Below are positions 34,842 to 46,300 of a DNA stretch of 64,000 bases, piece by piece. The position numbers were made by a program, and so were the translations under genes. The stretch is taken from the NCBI RefSeq assembly GCF_014193425.1, contig NZ_JACHZG010000001.1, forward strand, positions 3,658,001 through 3,722,000, written 5' to 3'. Each line of letters starts with the position of its first letter. Positions within the stretch are counted from its first letter, which is position 1. The notes below the pieces were generated by a model. The model saw only the letters and a program-made list of their open reading frames with translations. It ran no database searches and was not told where the DNA came from. This DNA comes from Microlunatus antarcticus. Its GTDB lineage: Bacteria; Actinomycetota; Actinomycetes; Propionibacteriales; Propionibacteriaceae.

Positions 34842-35723
34842 ATGGCGGGCGTGTTCGAGGGGTTCACCGAGGAGCTGGTCGACGGCGACGGGGTGCCGGT
34901 CCTCGTCCGCCACCGCCTGCTGCCGGGCCGTCCGGTCGTGCTGCTCGTGCACGGCCACCCGCGTACCTCGGCGACCTGGCACCGCGTCGCCCCGCTCCTG
35001 GTCGAGGCGGGGCTGTCGGTGGTCTGCGCCGACCTCCCCGGCTACGGCCGCTCGGGCAAGCCGACGCCGACCGCCGACCACGCCCCGCACGCGAAGACCG
35101 CGCACGCACGCCGGCTGCGCGCGGCGATGCACGGCCTCGGCGTCGACCGCTTCGCCGTCGTCGGTCACGACCGGGGCAGCTACGTCGCGTTCCGGCTGGC
35201 CCTCGACCACCCCGACACCGTCACCCGGGTCGCGCTCCTGGACTGCATCCCGGTCGTCGAGCACCTGGAACGCTGCGACGCCCGCTTCGCCACCGCGTGG
35301 TGGCACTGGTTCTTCTTCGCTCAGCCGGACGAGCCGGAGCGGGTGATCAACGCCGACCCGCTCGCCTGGTACGCGTTCGACGAGGCCCGGATGGGCGCCG
35401 CGAACGCGGCTGAGTGCCGGGCGGCGGTGCAGGACCCGGCCGTCGTGCGCGGGATGCTCGAGGACTACCGCGCCGGGCTGACCGTCGACGCCGACGAGGA
35501 ACGGGCCGCCCGGTCCGCCGGGCTCCGCGTCACGCAGCCGCTCCTCGTGCTGTGGTCGCTGCGCGACGACCTCGAGGACCTGCACGGCGACCCGCGGCTG
35601 ATCTGGCGGGCCTGGGCCGACGACGTGTCCGGTCACGGCCTCGACGCCGGCCACCACGTCGCCGAGGAGGCGCCCGGGGAGCTGGCGGCCGCGCTGGCCG
35701 GGTTCCTCCCGGCAGGAGGCTGA
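34842..35723 (+). CDS. Alpha/beta hydrolase of the haloacetate dehalogenase type, active-site variant
   Basis: 293-aa cytoplasmic hydrolase. The nucleophile elbow is GHDRGS, with Asp rather than Ser, as in haloalkane and fluoroacetate dehalogenases; the cap has WHWFFFAQPDEPERVI, matching the His-Trp halide/fluoride-binding pair of fluoroacetate dehalogenases, EDYRAGLTVD is shared, and the catalytic His is in DAGHHVAEEAP. The second Arg of the DRGxR motif, which holds the substrate carboxylate in fluoroacetate dehalogenase, is Tyr here (DRGSY), so the substrate probably differs. ATG 34842 follows GGAAGG. Substrate assignment is uncertain; family assignment is good. Confidence 0.83.
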   Translation: MAGVFEGFTEELVDGDGVPVLVRHRLLPGRPVVLLVHGHPRTSATWHRVAPLLVEAGLSVVCADLPGYGRSGKPTPTADHAPHAKTAHARRLRAAMHGLGVDRFAVVGHDRGSYVAFRLALDHPDTVTRVALLDCIPVVEHLERCDARFATAWWHWFFFAQPDEPERVINADPLAWYAFDEARMGAANAAECRAAVQDPAVVRGMLEDYRAGLTVDADEERAARSAGLRVTQPLLVLWSLRDDLEDLHGDPRLIWRAWADDVSGHGLDAGHHVAEEAPGELAAALAGFLPAGG

Positions 35724-35790
35724 CGAGGTCTGCTCAATTCGTGCACCGAGATCGAGGGGCGCCTCGCTGTCCGAGCGTGCGACCGATGCC

Positions 35791-36672
35791 TCAGCGCCAC
35801 CTCGGGCTACGGATTGAGCAGATGGCCTCCTCGACCAGCTTCACGACCACGTCTGGATGGTCCTCGAGCATCCGCCAGGTGACGCGCAGCACCATCCAGC
35901 CCTCGAGGACGAGGTCGTTCTGGCGCCATCGGTCGCTCTCGAACAGCTCCGGGTCGGTCTGGTGGAGGCGGCCGTCGATCTCGATCACCAGCCTCAGCGC
36001 CGGGAAGCCGACGTCGAGGAAGTAGTGGTGCCCACGGAGGTGGACGGGCAGGTTGGCCTTCCAGCCGGTGATGCCCGCACCCCTCAGCAGGCGATGGCAG
36101 AGTCGCTCGGCGGCTGACCACGGCTCGTCACGCGAGTCGAGCAGGACCGCACGTCGGTCCACGTTGCCCGCCCGGGAGGGGCAGAGCCGGAGCGCCTCGT
36201 GCAGACCCGGCAGCGTGCCCGCGCGGGTCAGCAGGAGCCGGTCGATCGCGTCTCCGCCGAGCTCCGTGGACAGGTCCAGAGCCGTGAGGTCCGGGCACGT
36301 CGCGCGGAGCCCCTGCCGCTCGAGCAGCAGCTCGGGGGGAACACGGCGCTTCGAGAAGGTGAACCCCGGCTGCGGGTCCCGCGCCCACGGCAGGGCGCAC
36401 TCCACCGACGCCCCGGGAAGCTGCGGCCAGAACGTGACCTGCGCAGCCGTGCGCCCGACCAGCACCGCGTCCGGCGCCCACCTCGCGAGGGCGGCGAGGC
36501 GCGCCGCCCGTTCGCCGCTGGTCGCCGCGGTCGCGTAGACGCCGGGCAGCACGGCGACGAGCTCGCCGTCCCGCACCAGCCGCGCCATCGCGCCGGCCAG
36601 CTCCGGACGGTCCCGTCGCGCCACCACCCCGTCGCGCTGGACCAGGGCACGGACCTCGTCGGAGAGCCTCAT
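35791..36672 (-). CDS. DUF559 / Vsr-like endonuclease-fold protein with AbiEi-like N-terminus
   Basis: 293 residues. The N-terminal part (LVRDGELVAVLPGVYATAATSGERAARLAAL) resembles the winged-helix of AbiEi-type transcriptional regulators or antitoxins; the C-terminal part (FLDVGFPALRLVIEIDGRLHQTD, FESDRWRQNDLVLEGWMVLRVTW) is the DUF559 PD-(D/E)XK fold related to very-short-patch repair nucleases, with the Asp and Glu-x-Asp residues in place. This two-part protein is common in actinobacteria, usually without an adjacent toxin, as here. ATG 36672 has GGAGG upstream. Could be a nuclease, a regulator, or a remnant of a defence module. Confidence 0.78.
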   Translation of the reverse strand: MRLSDEVRALVQRDGVVARRDRPELAGAMARLVRDGELVAVLPGVYATAATSGERAARLAALARWAPDAVLVGRTAAQVTFWPQLPGASVECALPWARDPQPGFTFSKRRVPPELLLERQGLRATCPDLTALDLSTELGGDAIDRLLLTRAGTLPGLHEALRLCPSRAGNVDRRAVLLDSRDEPWSAAERLCHRLLRGAGITGWKANLPVHLRGHHYFLDVGFPALRLVIEIDGRLHQTDPELFESDRWRQNDLVLEGWMVLRVTWRMLEDHPDVVVKLVEEAICSIRSPRWR

Positions 36673-36733
36673 GCCTCCAGGACGTCACAACGGTGTTGTC
36701 AGCCCTGTTGTCCCGGACGCCCCCGGCGTCGTC

Positions 36734-37543
36734 CTACTGCCCGAAGCGACGCTCGCGCTGCCCGTACGCCCGGAGCGCGCGGATGAAGTCGACCTTGCGG
36801 AAGTCGGGCCACAGGGCCTCGCAGAAGTAGAACTCGCTGTGCGCGGACTGCCACATGAGGAAGCCGGAGAGCCGCTGCTCCCCCGAGGTCCGGATGATCA
36901 GGTCGGGGTCGGGCTGGCCGCGCGTGTAGAGGTGCTCAGCGATGTGCTCGATGTCGAGGTTCTTCGCCAGGTCCTCGATCGGGGTGCCCAGCCGGGCCTC
37001 CTCGGCCAGGAGCGACCGGACCGCGTCGCGCAGCTCGTGCCGCCCGCCGTACGAGACGGCGATGTTCACCATCATCCCGTCGATCTGCGAGGTGTCGACG
37101 TCGACGGTGCGCAGGTGGTCGGCGGTCTCGGGCGGCAGCAGGTCGAGCGCGCCCACCGGGTGGACGTGCCAGCGTCCCGTCCCGGCGAGCTCGTCGACGA
37201 GGCCCTCGATCACCTCGAGCAGAGGGCCGATCTCCTCGGCGCTCGCCCGGCTGTAGTTGTCGGTCGACAGGACCCACAGGGTGACGACCGGGATGCCGAT
37301 CTCGTCGCACCACTCCACGAAGTCGCGCAGCCGCCGCGCCCCGGCCTGGTAGCCCGCGCTCAGCGGCTTGCCGGGGGCGTTGGTCCGTGCCCAGCGTCGG
37401 TTGCCGTCGGCGAGCACGGCGACGTGGCGGGGCAGCCGATCGGGGTCGAGCTCGGCGATCAGCCGGTGCTCGTAGGTCGCGTAGAGCAGCCCCGAGGGAT
37501 GGAGGCGGTCGAGGTACTCCCGCCACCGGTCTGCGGAGGGCAT
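36734..37543 (-). CDS. cis-Prenyltransferase (isoprenyl diphosphate synthase, Z-type)
   Basis: 269-aa undecaprenyl-pyrophosphate-synthase-fold enzyme that adds IPP units in cis. HVAVLADGNRRWA carries the catalytic Asp, then VSYGGRHELRDAVR, and RTSGEQRLSGFLMWQSAHSEFYF near the C-terminus. Actinobacteria have two such enzymes; adjacency to hemolysin III and a YyaL protein matches Rv1086, the short-chain Z,E-farnesyl diphosphate synthase, rather than the decaprenyl enzyme. That assignment rests on synteny. ATG 37543 follows TACGCT with seven bases between; an upstream frame to 37807 runs antisense into the hemolysin III gene. Confidence 0.9.
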   Translation of the reverse strand: MPSADRWREYLDRLHPSGLLYATYEHRLIAELDPDRLPRHVAVLADGNRRWARTNAPGKPLSAGYQAGARRLRDFVEWCDEIGIPVVTLWVLSTDNYSRASAEEIGPLLEVIEGLVDELAGTGRWHVHPVGALDLLPPETADHLRTVDVDTSQIDGMMVNIAVSYGGRHELRDAVRSLLAEEARLGTPIEDLAKNLDIEHIAEHLYTRGQPDPDLIIRTSGEQRLSGFLMWQSAHSEFYFCEALWPDFRKVDFIRALRAYGQRERRFGQ

Positions 37544-37613
37544 GCTCCGCAGCGTATAGCCGGGCCTGGCTAACCTGGCTCGGATCGCAGCAGCACGACT
37601 CAGGAGGCCGGCG

Positions 37614-38291
37614 GTGCCCAGCGTTCTCGACGAGGTCCAGGCGGACGTCGCCCGTGAGGTCAAGCCCCGCCTGCGGGGCTGGTTGCACGCGGCGATGGCG
37701 CCGCTGGCGCTCGCCGCCGGCATCGTGCTCGTCGTGCTCGCCCCCACCGAGCGGGGCGTCGTCGGCGGGGCCGTGTTCCTGGCGGCGTCGGTGCTGCTCT
37801 TCGGCACCAGCGGGCTCTACCACCGCTTCTACTGGGGTCCTCGCGCCGAAGCCGTCCTGCGCCGGCTCGACCACGCGAACATCTACGTCTTCATCGCCGC
37901 GACGTACACCCCGCTGGCGCTGCTGCTCCTGAGCGGCGGCTCGCGCGTGGCGCTGCTGGTGATGGTCTGGACCGCCGCGCTCGGCGGGCTGCTCTTCCGC
38001 ACGCTCTGGCTGTCCGCACCCCGCTGGCTCTACACCGCCATGTACCTGCTGATGGGCTGCTCGGCGCTCGGCTGGATCGGCGCCTTCTACTCCACGGGCG
38101 GCCCGGCCGTGGTGGCGCTGATCCTCGCCGGCGGCGTCTTCTACATCGGCGGCGCGGTGGTCTACGGGCGCAAGCGGCCCGACCCGTCACCGCGCTGGTT
38201 CGGCTTCCACGAGATCTTCCACGCCTGCACGGTCGGCGGCTTCGTCTGCCACTACACCGCGATCTCGCTGGTCACCTACGCCGCCAGCTGA
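37614..38291 (+). CDS. Hemolysin III / PAQR-family membrane protein
   Basis: 225-aa seven-helix membrane protein. [13 protein letters not shown] and [18 protein letters not shown] carry the family Ser/His/Asp residues that coordinate zinc in PAQR proteins, and the final helix has [17 protein letters not shown] with the matching histidines. Family members act as ceramidase-like hydrolases or receptors; haemolytic activity is not implied. GTG 37614 has CAGGAGG upstream. Divergent from the prenyltransferase, and its 3' end overlaps the YyaL gene by 16 bases tail-to-tail. Positional match to Rv1085c. Confidence 0.93.
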   Translation: MPSVLDEVQADVAREVKPRLRGWLHAAMAPLALAAGIVLVVLAPTERGVVGGAVFLAASVLLFGTSGLYHRFYWGPRAEAVLRRLDHANIYVFIAATYTPLALLLLSGGSRVALLVMVWTAALGGLLFRTLWLSAPRWLYTAMYLLMGCSALGWIGAFYSTGGPAVVALILAGGVFYIGGAVVYGRKRPDPSPRWFGFHEIFHACTVGGFVCHYTAISLVTYAAS

Positions 38292-40297
38292 GCGCGCAGC
38301 CCGTCGAGGTCGGTGACCGGGAGGCGGCACACGAACCCCCGGCAGACGTACGCGGTCGCCCGCCCGTCGCGCACCGTCCGGTCCTCGAGCAGGGCGAAGC
38401 CCGCGGCCGACGTGCCGTCGCCGACCACCACGACCGACCCCGCCGGCGCCTCGGACCAGGCGAGCCGGACGAGGGCGTCGCGCTCCTGACCCGCCGGTCC
38501 GACCACGGCCACCTCGACCGGCGCCGCCGCCGGCGACGCCTCGCTCGCCGCCTCGGCCCACAGCCAGCCGGCGAAGCGCGGCGCCTTCGCGACCAGGGCC
38601 CCGACCGTCGCGGCCCCCTCGGCGGCGCGGCGCGCGTACGCGTCCTCCCCCGTGAGCCGGGCGATCAGCCCAAGCGCCCGCAGGGTCGCGCTGAGCCCGG
38701 ACGGGGTGGCGTTGTCGGTCACGTCCTGCGGGCGCGTGTAGAGCTCCTCCGCGTCGGCGGCCGTGTCGAACCAGCCGCCCCGGCCGTCCGCGAACTGCTC
38801 CTCCACGACGCCCAGCAGCGTGCGGGCGCGCTCCACCCAGACCGCGTCGCCGGTCGCGCCGGCCAGCCGGACGAAGGCTGCGGCCACCGCGCTGTAGTCC
38901 TCGAGGATGCCGGCCGCGGTACCGGCCCGGCCGCCCCGGGAGGTCCGCAGCAGCCGCTGCTCGTCGGCGCGCCAGTGGAGCTGCCACAGCAGGTCGGCCG
39001 CGGTCCGCGCGGCCACGAGCCACTCGGACCGGCCCAGGACCAGGGCCGCCTCGACGAGGGAGTCGACCAGCCAGCCGTTCCAGGCGGCGACGACCTTGTC
39101 GTCCAGGCCGGGGCGCGACCGCTGCTCCCGCGCCGCGGCGAGTCGGGCCCGGACGTCCGCGAGCCGTGCGGGAACGTCCTCCCCCACGCCCGGGCGCTGC
39201 AGCGTCGAGGCACCGTGCTCGAAGGTCCCGGCCGTGGTCACGGTGAAGACCCGCGCCGCCCACGCCCCGTCCTCGGGCCCGAGCACCTCGCTCAGGTGCT
39301 CCGGTGTCCAGGCGTAGAAGGCGCCCTCGTGCAGGTGCCCGGTGGCGTCGAGCGAGTCGGCGTCGAGGCTCGCGGCGAACGCGCCCTGCGGCGTCCGGAG
39401 CTCGGCCAGCAGCCACGCGACCGTCTCCTCGACCACCCGGCGGGCCAGCGGGTCACCCGTACGCCGCCACAGGTGCGTGTAGACCCCGAGCAGCAGGGCG
39501 TTGTCGTAGAGCATCTTCTCGAAGTGCGGCACCACCCAGTGCGCGTCGACGCTGTAGCGCGCGAAACCGCCCACGAGCTGGTCGTAGATCCCACCGCGCG
39601 CCATCGCCGTGCACGTGCGCCCGGCCATCTCCAGCGCCTGCTCGCTGCCGTCGCGCAGCAGCGCCTCCAGCACCATCGACGGCGGGAACTTGGGCGCCCG
39701 GCCGAAGCCCCCGTACGTGGGGTCGAAGTCGCGCGCCAGCGTCGTCCGGGCGGCCTCGAGGTCGGCCGGGGTGACCGTTCCGGGCGCGGCGACCAGCCGC
39801 TGCTCGGCGAGCTGGGCCGCGATGCCGGCCGCGCTCGAGACGACCTCCTCCCGCCGGTCGGTCCAGGCCGCCGACACGGCGTCGAGCACCTGGCTGAACG
39901 CGGGCATCCCCTGGCGGGCCGTGGGCGGGAAGTAGGTGCCGGCGTAGAACGGCCGCCGGTCCGGGGTCAGGAACACGGTCATGGGCCACCCGCCCTGCCC
40001 CGTCAGCGCCTGCGTCGCCGCCATGTAGACGGTGTCGACGTCGGGACGTTCCTCGCGGTCGACCTTGACGTTGACGAAACGTTCGTTCATCCGGGCGGCC
40101 GTCGCCTCGTCCTCGAACGACTCGTGCGCCATGACGTGGCACCAGTGGCACGCGGCGTAGCCGACGCTGAGGAGGACCGGCCGACCGGTCCGCTCCGCCT
40201 CGGCGAACGCCTCGTCGCCCCACTCCCGCCAGTCGACGGGGTTGTCGGCGTGCTGCAGCAGGTAGGGGCTGGTGGCGTTCGACAGTCGGTTCGGCAC
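38276..40297 (-). CDS. YyaL/DUF255 thioredoxin-domain protein
   Basis: 673-aa cytoplasmic protein: N-terminal DUF255 thioredoxin-like domain with ACHWCHVM (CxxC-type motif) and the diagnostic opening [21 protein letters not shown], followed by an (alpha/alpha)6-barrel like that of N-acylglucosamine 2-epimerase or cellulase folds. Family function is unsettled. The GTG at 40297 gives the standard N-terminus and lies six bases after GATGAT on the minus strand; the upstream frame to 40435 belongs to the tail of the next giant gene in another frame. Positional match to Rv1084. Confidence 0.9.
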   Translation of the reverse strand: MPNRLSNATSPYLLQHADNPVDWREWGDEAFAEAERTGRPVLLSVGYAACHWCHVMAHESFEDEATAARMNERFVNVKVDREERPDVDTVYMAATQALTGQGGWPMTVFLTPDRRPFYAGTYFPPTARQGMPAFSQVLDAVSAAWTDRREEVVSSAAGIAAQLAEQRLVAAPGTVTPADLEAARTTLARDFDPTYGGFGRAPKFPPSMVLEALLRDGSEQALEMAGRTCTAMARGGIYDQLVGGFARYSVDAHWVVPHFEKMLYDNALLLGVYTHLWRRTGDPLARRVVEETVAWLLAELRTPQGAFAASLDADSLDATGHLHEGAFYAWTPEHLSEVLGPEDGAWAARVFTVTTAGTFEHGASTLQRPGVGEDVPARLADVRARLAAAREQRSRPGLDDKVVAAWNGWLVDSLVEAALVLGRSEWLVAARTAADLLWQLHWRADEQRLLRTSRGGRAGTAAGILEDYSAVAAAFVRLAGATGDAVWVERARTLLGVVEEQFADGRGGWFDTAADAEELYTRPQDVTDNATPSGLSATLRALGLIARLTGEDAYARRAAEGAATVGALVAKAPRFAGWLWAEAASEASPAAAPVEVAVVGPAGQERDALVRLAWSEAPAGSVVVVGDGTSAAGFALLEDRTVRDGRATAYVCRGFVCRLPVTDLDGLRAQLAA

Positions 40298-40361
40298 GTC
40301 CCGATCATCCCCGTCGGCACCTGACGACGGCGGCGCGCCGTCGCGGTTCGACCGAGCAGGG

Positions 40362-43300
40362 TCAGCGACGGACGCGGGGCCACCGCCTCCCCGGACGGGG
40401 ACGGGCCACGCCCGCAGCGCCGGCGCGCCCCGCACGCAGCAGAGCGGCCCCGCCGACCAGCAGGCCGGTGGTGAGCACCAGCAGCCCGAGGCCCACCTCG
40501 GCCCCCGTGGCGGCCAGGCCCGGGCCGTCCGAGCCGTCCGTGCCGTCCGACGGGTCGGGGTCGGAGGTCCCGCCGTCCCCAGCGCCGGTGCCCGGGGCGG
40601 CGGCGACCACCGCCGAGGCCACGCTGGTGTCGTCGGCCGCCGTGGCGTCCGCGGTCGCCGTGGAGACCGAGGCCGTGTTGCTCAGGGTGCCCGTGGCGTC
40701 GACGTCCAGGGTGCCGACCACGGTCACGGTGGTGGTGGTACCGGGGTCCAGCCGGTCCCAGGCGCACCGGACGCGCTGCCCCGTGACGGTGCACGGCTCG
40801 CCGCTGGCGGTGGAGGCCCGGACGCCCGTCACGGCGTCCGGCACGTCGTCGACCAGCTCCACCGCACGGGCGCTCGACGGCCCAGCGGCGTCGACGACCA
40901 GCTCCCAGGTCACCTGCTGCCCGGCCACGGCGACGCCCACGAGCCGCTTGGCGAGCGACACGTCGGTCGCGGCGACCAGCTCCGACGCGACGTCGGCCGC
41001 GTTGTCCGCGACCACGGGGTCGGGCGTCTGCGCGCGGGTGGTCACGACGGTGCTCAGCGTGCCGAGGGCGTCCACGGCGACCCTCCCGGTGACGGTGACC
41101 TCGGCGGTCGCGCCCACCGCGAGGTCCGCCCAGGTACAGCTCACGACGCCGCCGGTGCCGACCCGCGGCAGGAGGTCGCAGTCACCCCCGGGGCCGGGCG
41201 CGGCCACGGCGCCCAGAAGGGACACCGGCAGCACGTCCTCGACGACGACGGCACGCGCGGCCGAGGGCCCGCGGTTCAGGCTCCGCAGGGTCAGGGTGAC
41301 GGGCTGCCCCGGCACCGGGACCGCGGGCGACAGCACGCCGCTCGCGAGCAGGTCGGCGCGGCGCCCGATCTCGGCCACGCTCACGCTCGTGTCGTCGTCG
41401 TGGTCGGGGTCGGCCGTGGCGGTGCTCACCGAGGCCGCGTTGGTCAGCTCGCCCGTCGCCGTGGCGTCCAGCCGGCCGGTCAGCGTCACGGTCCGGGGTG
41501 CGCCCGGGTCGACCCGGTCCCACCGGCAGGACAGGCGCTGCCCCACGACCGTGCAGGCCGTCGGGTCGGCCGTCGTGGCGTCGAGGTCCGACACCGTCGC
41601 CGGGACGTCGTCGACCACGACCACGGACCGCGCGCTCGAGGGCCCGGCGTCGTCGACCACGATCGCCCAGGTCACGCGGCCCCCGGGGTCGGCCGGGCCG
41701 ACGAGGCGCTTGGTCACCGACGCACCCGCCGACGGCACGAGCGTCCCGGAGACCGTGGCCTCGTCGTCGTCCGGGCCCGGGTCGGTCGCGGCCGACCCGG
41801 TGCTGGCGGTGTTCTCCAGGCTCCCGAGCGCTTCCGGGGCCACGCTCGCCGTCACGACGACGGTGGCGGCGGCGCCCACGGCGAGCTGGGGCCAGGTGCA
41901 GCGCAGCTCTCCCGCGCTGCCGGCACGCGGCGTCGTCACGCACCGCCCGTCCCCGGACGGCACCGCCGTGACGTCCTTCAGCACCCCGGGCAGGACGTCG
42001 TCGACGTGCACGCCCGTCGCGGTCGACGGACCGCGGTTACGGCTGGTCAGCGTGAACGCGACCTGCTCCCCCGGCACCGGCGCCGCCGGCGTCATGGTCT
42101 TCGTCAGCCCGAGGTCGGCGACCGCCAGCACGCCTGCCCCGGCCGAGCCCGCGTCGTTCCCGGCCTCCGGGTCGGGCGTCGCCGCGGACACGGACGCGCG
42201 GTTGACCAGCGGGCCGGTCGCACCGGCCGCGAGGGTGCCCGACACCGTCACGGTCAGCGGGCTGCCCGGGTCGACGCGGTCGCGGCGACAGGTGACCTGC
42301 TGCCCGACGACCTCGCAGGGCAGCCCGTCGGCCGCGACCGCCCGGACGGCGGAGACGGGGGCGGGCACGTCGTCGACGAGGACGACCGTCCGGGCGCTGG
42401 ACGGCCCGAGGTCGTCGACCACGACCTCCCAGCTCACGTCCGAGCCCGCCGTGGCCGTACCGACGACACGCTTGCTCACCGCGAGGTCGGCCGACGGCCG
42501 CAGCGCGCCCGACACGGTGGCGCGGTTGTCGGCCGTCTCGGGGTCGGGCGTGGGCGAGCCCGTGCTGGCCGTGCTCGCGAGCGTGCCGAGCGCCTCGGGG
42601 CGGACGCGGGCCGTGACGACGACGCTCACCGACTCCCCGACCCCGACCTCGTCCCACGTGCAGAGGAGCACACCGGCGTTCGGTCCGAGCTCGGCGTCGT
42701 CGGGCTGCGGTGCGATGGTGCAGCGCCCACCCGGGCCCGGGTCCGTCGCGGGCTGCAGCAGCGCGTACGGCAGCAGCTCCTCGATCCGGACCTGCTGGGC
42801 CACGGACGGACCCCGGTTGGTGCTCGTCAGGGTCCGGCGCACCTGGGTCCCCGGGACCGGCTCGGTCGGTTCCTGCCTCGCCACGACGCCCAGGTCGGCC
42901 TCCGGGACGACCGGCGTCGACACGCGGGCACGGTCGTCGGAGCGGTCGGGGTCGTCGGTGGCCGAGGCGACCTCGGCCGTGTTCACCAGGTCGTCACCCA
43001 CGTAGTCGGCCGGCAGGGTGGCGACGACCGTGACCACGTCCTGCACCAGGCCGAGGTCGCCGAGGGCGCAGCTCACGTCGCGACCCTCGACCTCGCAGGC
43101 GGTCCCGTCCGACCGGGTCGCCGACACGACGTCGAGCGGGGCGGGCACGGCGTCGGTCACCCGGACGTCGCGAGCGGTCGACGGACCCGCGCTGCCGACC
43201 AGCAGGTGGTAGGTCGCCCGGTTCCCCGGCACCAGCGCACCTGGCGTGGCGGTCTTGTCCACCCGCAGCGCGGCCTGCTGCACCACCTCGACGTCCACCG

Positions 43301-46300
43301 ACGACCGGTCGTCGGACGCGTCGGGGTCCGGGGTCGACCCGGTCACGGCCGCCTCGGTGCGCACCGTACGGGCGGGAGCGTTTGCCGGGAACAGCACGAC
43401 GACGCGCGCGGTCGCGTCCTCCCCGCGCTCGAGCGGCCCGACGGGGCAGGTCAACGTCCGCCCGTCGAGCACGCAGCCACCGGCGTCCAGGACCTCGGTG
43501 CCCGCGGGCAGCTCGTCGGTCAGGACGACGTCCGCCGCGCGTGAGGGGCCCGCGTTCACCGCGGCGAGGGTGTAGGTCGTGGCCTGGCCCGCGACCACCG
43601 TGCGCGGCTCGGCCGCCGCGGTCACCCCGAGGTCGGCCACCTGACGGACGTCGCTCGTGACGCTGTCCTGGTCGTTGGCCGCGACGCGGTCGTCGGTGGT
43701 GGAGGTCACCTCGGCCGTGCTCGTGACCGGTCCGGTGGCACTCTCGGGGACCAGCACCGACACCTGGACCCGGGCGGTGGTGCCGGCCGGGACGGTACCG
43801 AGGTCGCACGTCACGACCTGGCCCGCGACCGTGCACGCACCCGGCCCCTGCACGCCCTCGACCTCGAGGCCGGCGGGCAGCTCCTGGCGCAGCTGGACGC
43901 CCGCCGCGGTCGAGGGACCGTGGTTCTCCACGTCGACCCGGTACGTCGCGGCGGCGCCGGCCACGAGCGAGGCGGGGTCGACGCCCGCGGTGACGTCGAG
44001 GTCGGCCGTGCCGGAGACCGCGGTCGCGGCGGAGGCGGTGTTGTCCCCCGGCTCGGGGTCGGACGCGCTCGACGACACGAGGGCCTGCAGCGTCAGCGAG
44101 GCCTGGTCGGGAGCGTCCCCGCGAACCGTCGCGGAGATCTCGACGGCCGCGTCCTCGTCGGGGTCGAGGGCGCCGAGGTCGCAGACCAGGCTGGTCTGGG
44201 TCAGGGTGCAGCCGCTCGGCACGGTGACGTCCACCGCCTCGGGCGGGAGGGCGACCCTGACCAGCGAGTCCGAGGCCCTCGAGGGGCCGGCGGCCCGGAC
44301 GGCGAGCGTCCAGGTGGACCGGTCGCCGGCGGTGACGCGGGCGGGACCCGTGACCCCCAGCGTCAGGTCGGAGACGGCGGTGACGGCGCTGCTCGTCGAC
44401 GCCGTGTCGTTGGACGCGGTCGGGTCGGGGGTCGACGCGGTGACGCTCGGGCTGTCGACGAGGACCGTCGCGGTGGCCGCCCGGTCCAGCAGCGCCCGGA
44501 ACCGGACGACGCGCGTGCTGTCCGGCCCGAGCTTGTCGAGGTCGCAGCGCAGCCGTGCACCGTCGACCGTGCAGCGGACGTCCTCGGGGGCGTCCACCTG
44601 CAGGTCGCCCAGACCCTCGGGCAACGTGTCGGTCAGCTCGAGGTCCTCGGCGGTCGACGGGCCGTCGTTGCCGATGGTCAGGTCCCAGGTGCCCCGGGTC
44701 CCGGCGACGAGGGTCGACGGACCGGAGGTGGTGACCGACACGTCCGCGGAACGTTGGGTGCCGAGCTCGGTCCGCGCCTCGAGGTCGTCGCTGTCGGGGT
44801 CGTCGGTGTCGCTCCGCAGCCGGGCGACGTTGACCACCGTGCCGAGCCCGTCGACGTCCGGGACCGCCAAGGTGACGCGGGTCTCGACCGTGGCGCCGGC
44901 GGGCACGGTCCCGAGGTCGCACGTGACGTCCTGGCCGGCCCGTTCGCACGTCGCGCCGCCCGCGGTGCCGAGGAACTTGAACCGGTCCGGGATCACCTCG
45001 GTGAGCACCACCCCCCGGGCGTCGGAGGGCCCGTCGTTGCGGGTGGTCAGGGTGAACGTCAGCTCGTCACCGACGCGGGCCGGCACCGGGTCGGCCGTCG
45101 CCGTGAGCGACAGGTCGGCGAGCGTGGCGACGGGCACCTTGAGGCGGTCGCTGTCGTTACCCCGGTCGGGGTCCTCGGTCTCGCTCTGGACACGGACGAG
45201 GTTGACGAAGCCGCCGTCGGCCCCGGCGGCGACGGTCCCGGAGAGCAGCACCGACACCGAGGCGCCGGGCGCCAGGTCGCCGACGGCGCAGGAGAAGAGC
45301 CCGTCGTCGGCAGCGCAGCCCCCGACCTCGGACGTCGCGGCGGGGTCGAGCAACCGTTCGTCGAGCTCGTCGACGAGGGAGACGTACGTGGCCACGGAGG
45401 GTCCGCGGTTGGTGACGGTCAGGCGGTAGCGCACCGGCTGACCCGCCACGACGGGACCGCTCAGGAGCTCCTGGGACGCCTGGAGGTCGGCCTGCGGCGG
45501 TGCGGGCGCGACCAGGACGTTCGCGCTGTTGTTCGCCGTGTCGGGGTCGAAGGTGGTCGTCTGGACCGAGGCGGTGGACCGCAACGGGTCGACGCCGGTC
45601 CAGGCCGGGTCGAGGCGCGCGCTGACGCTGACCTTGAACGGCTCCCCGGCGTCCGTCGTGCCGAGGGCGCAGGACAGGTCGGCGCCCGAGACGTCGCACG
45701 TCCCCCGGCTGCTGCCGACGTCGCCCACCACGGTGAAGCCGGGCGGGAGGGTGGCGGCGAGCGTGGTGGCCCGCGCCCGCGACGGTCCTGCGTTCGCCAT
45801 CTGGAACAGGAACGTCACGACGTCGCCGGGACGGGCGCTCGTCGGGTCGATCGAGGCGACGAGGGACACGTCGGCCGCGCGGCGCTGCGCCGTGGTGACC
45901 GAGGACGTGTTGTTCGTCGGGTCGGGGTCGGAGGTGCTGCTGGTGACCGTTGCGGTGCCGGGGAGCGAGGTGGCGTCGGAGTCGGGGTCGGTCGTCGCCC
46001 GCCCCACGAACGTGTCCCCGACACCGGCGGGGACGTCGGGCAGGGTGCAGGTGAGCGTCCGGCCGGCCTGCACGCAGGTGGGGCCGGCGGGGTCGGCGCC
46101 ACTGGCGTCGTAGGTGGCGCCCTCGGGCAGCGTGGCGGTCACGACGACCCCCGTCGCCGTGGACGGGCCGGCGTTGGAGACACCGAGACGCCACGTCAGG
46201 TCCTGGCCGCCGCTGACCGCGTCCGGACCCGTCAGGGTCAGCGCGAGGTCGGCCAGGGTGGCGACGGCGGTGCTCACCGTGTTCGTCCGGTAGGTGTACG

